Source of the DNA: 2-02-FULL-55-14 sp964581115 | GTDB lineage: Bacteria; Bacteroidota; Ignavibacteria; UBA10030 | Reading direction: 5' to 3' | NCBI GenBank assembly: GCA_964581115.1 | Contig: CAZOMY010000040.1 | Coordinates: forward strand, 1-26,232 | Length of the DNA stretch: 26,232 nucleotides | Part shown: positions 21,736-26,232 of the stretch, piece after piece | How positions within the stretch are numbered: position 1 is the stretch's first letter | Layout of the letters: each line of letters opens with the position of its first letter | The notes under the pieces: generated by a model | Database searches by the model: none | Seen by the model: only the letters and a program-made list of their open reading frames with translations | What the model was told of the DNA's origin: nothing | Program-made: the position numbers and the translations under genes

Positions 21736-23442
21736 TCACTTCAGAAGCAACATGCGCCGCACGAGGGGGGCGGAGCGCTCGCCCGTCAATCGCGCCAGAT
21801 AGATCCCGGAGGGGAGGTGCGATGCGTCGAACCTCACGCGATGAATGCCGTCGCCGACCACGCCATCCATCAACACGGCCACCTTCTGACCAAGGATGTT
21901 GTAGACCTCGAGCGTGACACGATCAGACCCCTTTGTTGTCAAGTCGATCGTGGTGAGGGGATTGAACGGATTCGGATAGTTCTGTGAGAGGCCGAATCGT
22001 TGAGGCGTTGCGTCATCCTCCGACCGCACGGAAGTAGCGATGCCGCTGCCGATCGCGAGGTTGGCGCGCAACTCGCCCCCCGGGTACGTGGACGAGTGGA
22101 CGTTGAAGTAGACGTCGCCCCGCAGCAGGTCGTAGAAGCGATCGCCGTAGCCCCAATATCCGCTGGCGGTGCTGTCGCTCATGGGAGCCGGAGCGATCAG
22201 GGTGCCGGCGGGCGAGAGATGGAAGTGCGAACCGGTAAAGGCGCTTGAGAGTCCTGCCATCGTCACGGAGTATTCCAGGCTGTCCTCGCGGAAGCGGCCC
22301 CAGATCGTTCCCTTCGCCGTTGACGGCGTTCCGGCCGCCGCCCCCGTCAGTTCACCCGTCACGACGCCGTCGTAGTACTGCAGGTTGCCCCGGATCTCGC
22401 CTCCGGCATTTGTCGAGCTGTGCACGTTCAGGTATAGCCGCCCTTGGAACAGGTCGGCAATCGTTTGATCGCCCAGCGACGACCATGTGCCGCTCACATG
22501 GTTGTTGGTGAACATGATGCCCTGCACCACGCCTCCGGTGCGGGTCTCGTGAAAATGCGAGGCGGTGTACGAGCCCTGAAGACGATTGTACGTGGCGGTA
22601 TATCGCAGAGAGCGGTCCGGCCGCAGGACCGTCCATACCGTACCTTGTCCGGAGGAGGCAGTACCCGCCTGTGCGCCGTCAAGCCGTCCGATGAACGGTG
22701 CCTCGCCGACCGTCTGCAGACTTCCGCGGATCTCTCCGCCGCTTGCGAACGTCGTGTGGACATTCAGGTAGATCTCTCCCCGCATGAGTTTCCACCAGAC
22801 ACTGTCGGGCGGACTGGTCCACTCGCCGTCGGCCGTGCTGTCGACGAACGTCACAGGATGGACCACACCGCCGCCCGGCAAGGCATGGAAGTGCGCCGCC
22901 GTGAACGTCCCCTTGAGTCCGGCATAGGTGAAGCGATAACGGATGGACGTTGTGCCTGCACCCTTATTCACCACCACATAGCCGGCCCCGCCGCCGGTGG
23001 AGGCCGTGCCAGCCTGCCCGCCGTTCAGCGCAACGCTGAACCCGAACTGTCCCGGACGCGGCATTCCACGGATCTCTCCGGCTGGAAATGCGGAAGTATG
23101 AACGTTGATGTAGACCCGCTCGGAGAAGAGATCGTCGAAGATCGAATCGGGCATCATCCACGTGCCTGCCGCTTCGTTACCAGAAAAGACGATCGGGTGG
23201 ACGGCATTCGTGGAGGGAAGAAGGTGAATATGGGCAGCGGTGACCGGACCCGAGAGCCGATTGACGACGATGTGATAGCGGACCGTCGTGCGGTCCGAAG
23301 ACAGGATCAGCGTCGCCGTCCCCTTGCCTGGCGAACCTGACCCGGTATCGGTACTGTCGAGGGCCACAGTCAAGATGATCTCTTGAGCTGCAGCCAAGTG
23401 CCACACCAGTACACAGCAGATGATCACAAGCCAGCGCTTCAT
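21736..23442 (-). CDS. Secreted protein with four CHRD repeats and a T9SS sorting domain
   Basis: The 568-residue protein starts with a signal peptide (WLVIICCVLVWHLAAAQ). Four CHRD (chordin-like) units follow, roughly residues 22-133, 134-251, 252-358 and 360-467. Each has a TAAHIH/TASHFH-type strand, an SGTW/DGEW-type block and a xYxNVHT/NVHSS...GGEIRG ending. Residues about 484-568 are a type IX secretion C-terminal domain, with NYPNPFNP, YNILGQKV and a GIYLARL end, showing export through T9SS and probable surface attachment. CHRD function in bacteria is unknown. A GAGGAGG Shine-Dalgarno site precedes the ATG. The codons for the repeats have diverged, so this is an old internal duplication. 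Confidence 0.92.
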   Translation of the reverse strand: MKRWLVIICCVLVWHLAAAQEIILTVALDSTDTGSGSPGKGTATLILSSDRTTVRYHIVVNRLSGPVTAAHIHLLPSTNAVHPIVFSGNEAAGTWMMPDSIFDDLFSERVYINVHTSAFPAGEIRGMPRPGQFGFSVALNGGQAGTASTGGGAGYVVVNKGAGTTSIRYRFTYAGLKGTFTAAHFHALPGGGVVHPVTFVDSTADGEWTSPPDSVWWKLMRGEIYLNVHTTFASGGEIRGSLQTVGEAPFIGRLDGAQAGTASSGQGTVWTVLRPDRSLRYTATYNRLQGSYTASHFHETRTGGVVQGIMFTNNHVSGTWSSLGDQTIADLFQGRLYLNVHSSTNAGGEIRGNLQYYDGVVTGELTGAAAGTPSTAKGTIWGRFREDSLEYSVTMAGLSSAFTGSHFHLSPAGTLIAPAPMSDSTASGYWGYGDRFYDLLRGDVYFNVHSSTYPGGELRANLAIGSGIATSVRSEDDATPQRFGLSQNYPNPFNPLTTIDLTTKGSDRVTLEVYNILGQKVAVLMDGVVGDGIHRVRFDASHLPSGIYLARLTGERSAPLVRRMLLLK

Positions 23443-23474
23443 CGTTCCTCCTCACCGTGATGATCGTTGTTGAG

Positions 23475-23510
23475 GCAATGTGGCATACGCCATTCTCAAT
23501 ATCAAGAATG
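23475..23510 (-). promoter_or_regulatory. Possible promoter and small inverted repeat before the CHRD gene
   Basis: On the - strand, TTG (23505-23503) is followed after 20 bases by CACATTGC (23482-23475), a weak match to the promoter elements seen elsewhere. The perfect six-base arms CATTCT/AGAATG (23491-23510) overlap the TTG. This could be a repressor site on a weak promoter, but the evidence is thin. Confidence 0.3.
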
Positions 23511-23525
23511 GTTGCTCAGGGCAAT

Positions 23526-23554
23526 AAAAAACCCCGCCGGGCCGGGCGGGGTTT
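23526..23554 (-). terminator. Terminator of the bacilliredoxin operon
   Basis: AAACCCCGCC (23529-23538) and GGCGGGGTTT (23545-23554) form a perfect ten-base stem with a six-base loop. Read on the - strand it runs into six consecutive T residues (23531-23526). It separates the bacilliredoxin gene from the downstream CHRD gene. Confidence 0.9.
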
Positions 23555-23572
23555 AATACGACCTCAGCGCCG

Positions 23573-23992
23573 TCAATTCTTACAGTGCCGGTCGAAGGCG
23601 TCGGTCAGGGTCTTCGTCACTTGGTCGACGGAATGTCCTTCGATCTGATACCGATGGACCATTTCGACCAGCTTGCCGTCGCGGAAGAGCGCAAAGGACG
23701 GCGACGAAGGGGGGATCTCGGGACCGATCAGCTGGCGCAGGCGGGCGGTTGCATCACGGTCGGTACTGGCAAAGACGGTCGTCAGGTGCTGGGGTTTCAC
23801 GCTATGCTGCAGCGCTCTAGCGAGCGCCGGTCTGGCCGTTCCGCCGGCGCAACCGCACGTCGAATTGATCACGACGAGCATCGTGCCCTTCGACGTCGGG
23901 ACGGTGGCGTCGACCTCTTGCGGCGTGCGGAGCTCCTGAGCCCCGAGCCGTGTCACTTCGTCGCGCATCTGCTTGACCATAATGTCGTACAT
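23573..23992 (-). CDS. BrxA/BrxB-family bacilliredoxin
   Basis: The 139-residue thioredoxin-fold protein matches the YphP/YqiW group, which removes bacillithiol from S-bacillithiolated proteins or acts as a weak disulfide isomerase. The characteristic Cys-Gly-Cys is in VINSTCGCAGG (Cys46, Cys48), followed by TARPALARAL, TVFASTDRDATARLRQL, PPSSPSFALFRDGKLV and HRYQIEGHS. Length is typical. The start has a purine-rich GGAGAGAGG sequence just upstream. It lies 36 bases after the 89-residue gene and is the last gene before a strong terminator. Its presence implies bacillithiol or a related thiol in this organism (inference). Confidence 0.93.
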   Translation of the reverse strand: MYDIMVKQMRDEVTRLGAQELRTPQEVDATVPTSKGTMLVVINSTCGCAGGTARPALARALQHSVKPQHLTTVFASTDRDATARLRQLIGPEIPPSSPSFALFRDGKLVEMVHRYQIEGHSVDQVTKTLTDAFDRHCKN

Positions 23993-24028
23993 GCCTCTCT
24001 CCTCTGTGGATCAATAATGAATGAGCAT

Positions 24029-24298
24029 TCAGAGCTGGCGGCCCGGTGGACGAAACCCCCGGTAGGTATCAAACTGGGCGTCGTACCAAAGAAGGTTGAA
24101 GTCCTTGTCGCGGAGTGTTCCGCCGGACGGATAGAGGTAGAACACCTCGACCCTCTCCGTAGGTTTCCGGCTGGGACGGCCGCGTTCGTCGGCGTAGAAT
24201 TCCACCGTAAAATAGCCGTTCCGGTAGGGTGCCGTCACCAACTGCTCGAGCAGATGTTCCTCCGAGAACAGACGCAGATCGCCGGTGGCGTCGGTCAC
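24029..24298 (-). CDS. 89-residue protein of unknown function
   Basis: I do not recognise a family. The sequence has no signal peptide, membrane helix or cysteine. It has an aromatic- and charge-rich middle (GYFTVEFYADERGR and ERVEVFYLYPSGGTLRDKDFNLLWYDAQ), suggesting a small beta-rich fold. Its GTG start overlaps the stop of the GroES-like gene in a GTGA arrangement, so the two are translationally coupled and probably work together. Bacilliredoxin follows 36 bases later. A function cannot be given from the sequence. Confidence 0.7.
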   Translation of the reverse strand: MTDATGDLRLFSEEHLLEQLVTAPYRNGYFTVEFYADERGRPSRKPTERVEVFYLYPSGGTLRDKDFNLLWYDAQFDTYRGFRPPGRQL

Positions 24299-24684
24299 GG
24301 CCGGATCCCGTCGAGGACGTTCGGCCGGATGAGCATCAGGACGTTGCTGTGCGACACGATGAGGAACTTCTGACCCTCATATTCCACCTCGATGGCCGAG
24401 TCGCGGAGAAAAAGAGCATAGTCGCCTTCCTCGGCCTGCAGCGGCAGATACTTCACGGGTTCCCTCGGAGTGGTCGACCACGACTCCTGGTCGATGTATT
24501 GCGGATTAGGAATGGCATAGCCGGGTCCGACCTGGACCACCATCCCACTCTGCACCTTCTCCTTCTCCCGCACGCCGGGTGGGAGATACAGGCCATGGGC
24601 GGACTTCTCGGCGTCTTTGTCGGGGGCGATCAGAATGCGGTCGCCTACAAGGATGATACGTCGTCGCGCTGTCGGCTCGGTCAT
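24295..24684 (-). CDS. GroES-like (Cpn10 fold) protein
   Basis: The 129-residue protein matches the chaperonin-10 fold in order: VGDRILIAPD at the start, a mobile-loop-like KSAHGLYLPPG where GroES has GGIVL, the strand SGMVVQVGPGY, then a longer insertion than in GroES, then EEGDYALFLRDSAIEVEYEGQKFLIVSHSNVLML. It is about 30 residues longer than typical GroES, and no groEL is adjacent, so it is probably a paralogue that modulates a chaperonin or does something else. I chose the ATG at 24684 over an upstream TTG at 24717. A promoter-like pair sits just upstream at 24705-24735, and there is no clear Shine-Dalgarno sequence. Confidence 0.82.
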   Translation of the reverse strand: MTEPTARRRIILVGDRILIAPDKDAEKSAHGLYLPPGVREKEKVQSGMVVQVGPGYAIPNPQYIDQESWSTTPREPVKYLPLQAEEGDYALFLRDSAIEVEYEGQKFLIVSHSNVLMLIRPNVLDGIRP

Positions 24685-24704
24685 GGAGGCGCATCGTTCG
24701 TAAG

Positions 24705-24735
24705 GCAACGTACGCAATCATCGTCGGATGGACAA
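24705..24735 (-). promoter_or_regulatory. Putative promoter of the GroES-like/bacilliredoxin operon
   Basis: On the - strand, TTG (24735-24733) is followed after 20 bases by TACGTTGC (24712-24705), six of eight matches to TAnnTTTG. The predicted start near 24698 leaves about 14 bases before the ATG at 24684. The preceding terminator makes an independent promoter here necessary. Confidence 0.5.
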
Positions 24736-24754
24736 GCGTACGGAGGTCCCGTTC

Positions 24755-24791
24755 AAAAACGAGCGCCCGGACGCTACGACGGCCCGGGCGC
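24755..24791 (-). terminator. Terminator downstream of the two small membrane-protein genes
   Basis: GCGCCCGG (24763-24770) pairs with CCGGGCGC (24784-24791). On the - strand the stem is followed, after TCG, by five T residues (24759-24755). It ends the transcript of the genes at 24815-25621. Confidence 0.85.
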
Positions 24792-24814
24792 AGCTGTCGA
24801 TGGGTCGTCGTGGC

Positions 24815-25204
24815 TCAGTTGAGGGTCTGGGTCTCGATCGATCCGTCGCTGAGCGTGAAGGTCATGACCACGTTCACGGGATTCTCCCGGTCGTTGCCCG
24901 TAACGGATCCAAAGCCGACGAGCGTGAGGGCACCTTCGGAGGGACTTGGATAGATCCGGAAGCGGTTGGTGACGATCATGCTTTGCGGCGCTGAGAACTG
25001 GGTCAGCGTCCCTTCGCCGCCTCCCAGGTAGGTCGGCTTGGCGGCGAACTTGCGGGCCTCGGCGATCACATAATGCATCTGGCTTATCAACTGGTCGCGG
25101 TCATTCGATTCATTGATGTTGTCCATCACCCGCAGACCGGCATACATTGCCATGCCCACGATCAGGACGCCGAGTACGATCAGGAGAAGTTGTTGCTGTC
25201 CCAT
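24815..25204 (-). CDS. Small pilin-like membrane-anchored protein, unknown function
   Basis: The 129-residue protein starts MGQQQ and then has one hydrophobic helix (LLLIVLGVLIVGMAMYAGL, residues 6-24), followed by a helical DRDQLISQMHYVIAEARKFA segment and a beta-rich C-terminal part. This helix-then-strands plan resembles type IV pilin-like or pseudopilin proteins, but the usual prepilin cleavage site (Gly followed by Phe and a Glu at +5) is absent, so the similarity may be only architectural. It is 12 bases after the preceding membrane gene and probably shares its transcript. No catalytic motif is visible. Confidence 0.65.
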   Translation of the reverse strand: MGQQQLLLIVLGVLIVGMAMYAGLRVMDNINESNDRDQLISQMHYVIAEARKFAAKPTYLGGGEGTLTQFSAPQSMIVTNRFRIYPSPSEGALTLVGFGSVTGNDRENPVNVVMTFTLSDGSIETQTLN

Positions 25205-25216
25205 GTCAGTTCTCGG

Positions 25217-25621
25217 TCAGGGAACTCGCAGGCCCCGGGGTCCCATTTCAGCGAGAACAGGTCCGTCGGCCGTAGGCAGTACGCGCAACTGAAAGGTGGG
25301 GGTTCGGTTCTTTTCGGCGCAGTACCGGGCCAGTTGCGTGACGATGTTCATTTTTTCGACACGCTTCCGGCGTTTCCAACGATCAGGGTCGACGATCAGT
25401 ACGGCTTTTTGCACGTTCAGTTCGCGGACGAAGCCGTCGTCCTTCCATTGGGTGAGAAGGTCGTCCATCTTGCCGACATTCTCGGGAAGCAATTCCGTCG
25501 ACACCGTGTCGTAGTAGTCATAGCCCACCCATGCACCGCCGATGAGGGCGACGGTCAGGACGACGAGTACGAGACGCCGCTGCTTACGATCCTCGGCGTC
25601 GGCCTTGAGGACGGTGACCAT
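25217..25621 (-). CDS. Single-pass membrane protein, unknown function
   Basis: A 134-residue protein with a charged N-terminal tail (residues 1-16), one membrane helix (LVLVVLTVALIGGAWVGY, residues 17-34) and an extracytoplasmic part with VQKAVLIVDPDRWKRRKR, a basic patch, and LARYCAEKNRTPTFQLRVLP. No family is recognised. The ATG at 25621 has GGAGGAG about 14 bases upstream, rather far for use. It is the first gene of a two-gene transcript with the pilin-like gene, driven by the putative promoter at 25642-25672 and ended at 24755-24791. Confidence 0.65.
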   Translation of the reverse strand: MVTVLKADAEDRKQRRLVLVVLTVALIGGAWVGYDYYDTVSTELLPENVGKMDDLLTQWKDDGFVRELNVQKAVLIVDPDRWKRRKRVEKMNIVTQLARYCAEKNRTPTFQLRVLPTADGPVLAEMGPRGLRVP

Positions 25622-25641
25622 GTTCGAGCAAGAGACTCCTC

Positions 25642-25672
25642 CGAAGGTAAGCGCGCTTTACGAAGTATGCAA
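25642..25672 (-). promoter_or_regulatory. Putative promoter of the small membrane-protein operon
   Basis: On the - strand, TTG (25672-25670) is followed after 20 bases by TACCTTCG (25649-25642), seven of eight matches to TAnnTTTG. The predicted start near 25635 gives a leader of about 14 bases. Confidence 0.55.
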
Positions 25673-25687
25673 GATTCGAAAAACACG

Positions 25688-25866
25688 AGAGCCCATCTCA
25701 AAAACCCGCTAGCCGCATAGAACCTGCCTGCCCGGCACAAAACGCCGAGGTCTTTCGACCGCAGGCAGGCGCAGAGACCGCAAAGAGTCATGATTCGGTT
25801 TCTCTGAGTTCTTTGCGTCCTTTGCGGCTATCCAACCAGCATCTGGGGGTTTTTGAGAGAGCCTCT
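25688..25866. repeat. 179-bp element with 20-bp terminal inverted repeats (MITE-like)
   Basis: The left end (25688-25707) and right end (25847-25866) are inverted copies matching at 17 of 20 positions, including a perfect TCTCAAAAACCC/GGGTTTTTGAGA core. Inside lie nested inverted repeats: TAGCCGCA (25710-25717) with TGCGGCTA (25823-25830), CCTGCCTGC (25723-25731) with GCAGGCAGG (25761-25769), and CGCAAAG (25779-25785) with CTTTGCG (25811-25817). The whole can fold as one long hairpin. It encodes nothing obvious and no target-site duplication is visible. It is either a non-autonomous mobile element or a dispersed intergenic repeat. Confidence 0.6.
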
Positions 25867-26232
25867 GAGCAAACGCCGGTGGATCCAGTCTGAGTTCAAA
25901 GTAGCGGCACGAAGACCGATTCAGACCATCGTGTATTATTTAGGCACGATACATCCGATCGATCTGGTCCCAACACGATGGGATCTTGGCCCTGAAGAAC
26001 TGGTAAGCAATGGCTGTTGCGTTGCCTTCATTGGTTGATACCAAGTCTCGGTGGCACGCTGAAAACGACAAACGACTTAGTTTTGCTCCTCCCGCAGGCC
26101 GTTGCCGATGGAAGAGAGACGCCTGAAATCATCCGAGTCGGCAAGCTGCTTGATCAATCGTTGCTCGTTCATGAGTAGAATGTAACCTCAACTGCCGCAT
26201 ACTTCAATCGTTCAGGGAAGGATTGAATCAAG
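25867..26232. other. Region without a confident gene, lower GC
   Basis: This stretch looks less GC-rich than the rest. A + strand ORF at 25853-26038 starts inside the terminal repeat and shows no recognisable features. On the - strand there are short open segments that might be remnants of a decayed gene (25940-26172). A small inverted repeat, ATCGTG/CACGAT, lies at 25928-25950. The right end of the window cuts the region. Confidence 0.4.
25940..26172 (-). pseudogene. Possible remnant of a small gene with a frameshift
   Basis: An ATG at 26172 opens a 31-residue frame (MNEQRLIKQLADSDDF..., stop at 26077). It is preceded by TTGAAG and TACATT spaced by 17 bases, only six bases before the ATG, which would make a leaderless transcript. 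A second frame continues past the stop and ends at 25940 with NEGNATAIAYQFFRAKIPS and WDQIDRMYRA, which reads like protein. Joining them needs one frameshift near 26080. No family is recognised, so this may be chance. Confidence 0.2.

Noticed and set aside
22444..23340. A 298-codon + strand ORF
   Set aside because: It is antisense to the CHRD repeats, has no recognisable motif and starts within the gene.
25853..26038. A 61-codon + strand ORF
   Set aside because: It begins inside the terminal inverted repeat, has no ribosome-binding site or recognisable features, and lies in an apparently non-coding stretch.
1..26232. tRNA, rRNA, CRISPR array, phage or transposase genes
   Set aside because: I looked for these on both strands and saw no regularly spaced repeats, transposase or integrase motifs, or RNA-gene signatures. 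A covariance-model search was not possible here.

Overview
The window (26.2 kb, GC-rich) looks like a chromosomal segment of a bacterium from the Bacteroidota/Chlorobiota/Ignavibacteriota side of the tree. Three things point there. A secreted CHRD-repeat protein ends in a type IX secretion (T9SS) sorting domain. A BrxA/BrxB-type bacilliredoxin is present. Several intergenic regions carry a recurring promoter pattern, TTG-N19/20-TAnnTTTG, which matches the known Bacteroidetes housekeeping promoter. Several genes nevertheless have good Shine-Dalgarno sequences, so a GC-rich lineage outside the core Bacteroidia is likely; I cannot place it more precisely.

Layout: (1) 1-2717, + strand: electron-transfer flavoprotein alpha subunit, a bifunctional-nuclease-domain protein with a UVR motif, and a secreted TPR protein, ended by a bidirectional terminator. 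(2) 2822-5242, - strand: MFS transporter and anhydro-MurNAc kinase. (3) 5263-11333, + strand: endonuclease IV, an AmmeMemoRadiSam radical-SAM enzyme, then from an internal promoter an SRPBCC protein, a degenerate EEP-fold lipoprotein, a membrane-anchored amidase homologue and a TPR/TerB-like/pseudo-receiver fusion. (4) 11408-16555, - strand: a complete group 3b [NiFe]-hydrogenase (sulfhydrogenase-type) operon hydB-CNB-hydG-hydD-hydA-protease, with overlapping or abutting genes, a small cyclic-nucleotide-binding-fold protein inside it and a leader with two strong hairpins. (5) 16859-20750, - strand: a seven-gene operon (esterase, NlpC/P60 peptidase, membrane protein, a possible 36-residue ORF, Tag glycosylase, Cdd1-like HhH protein, LysE exporter). 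(6) 20891-21541, + strand: an IPT-domain mono-heme lipoprotein. (7) 21736-23442, - strand: the CHRD x4 T9SS protein. (8) 23573-25621, - strand: bacilliredoxin, an 89-residue protein, a GroES-like protein, and two small membrane-anchored proteins from a separate promoter. (9) 25622-26232: no confident gene; it holds a 179-bp element with terminal inverted repeats and possible gene remnants.

How the parts may work together: the hydrogenase genes encode a soluble enzyme coupling H2 to NAD(P)(H) through HydG and HydB. The hyp maturation genes are not in the window, only the dedicated protease. AnmK and NlpC/P60 belong to peptidoglycan recycling or turnover. Nfo and Tag are base-excision-repair enzymes in two different operons. 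I saw no tRNA, rRNA, CRISPR array, phage or insertion sequence.

The points most worth following are the CNB protein translated in overlap with hydB and hydG and lacking canonical cAMP-contact residues, the structured hyd leader, the pseudo-receiver fusion, the catalytically dead-looking EEP lipoprotein, and the 36-codon ORF that fits exactly between two genes through ATGA and GTGA overlaps.
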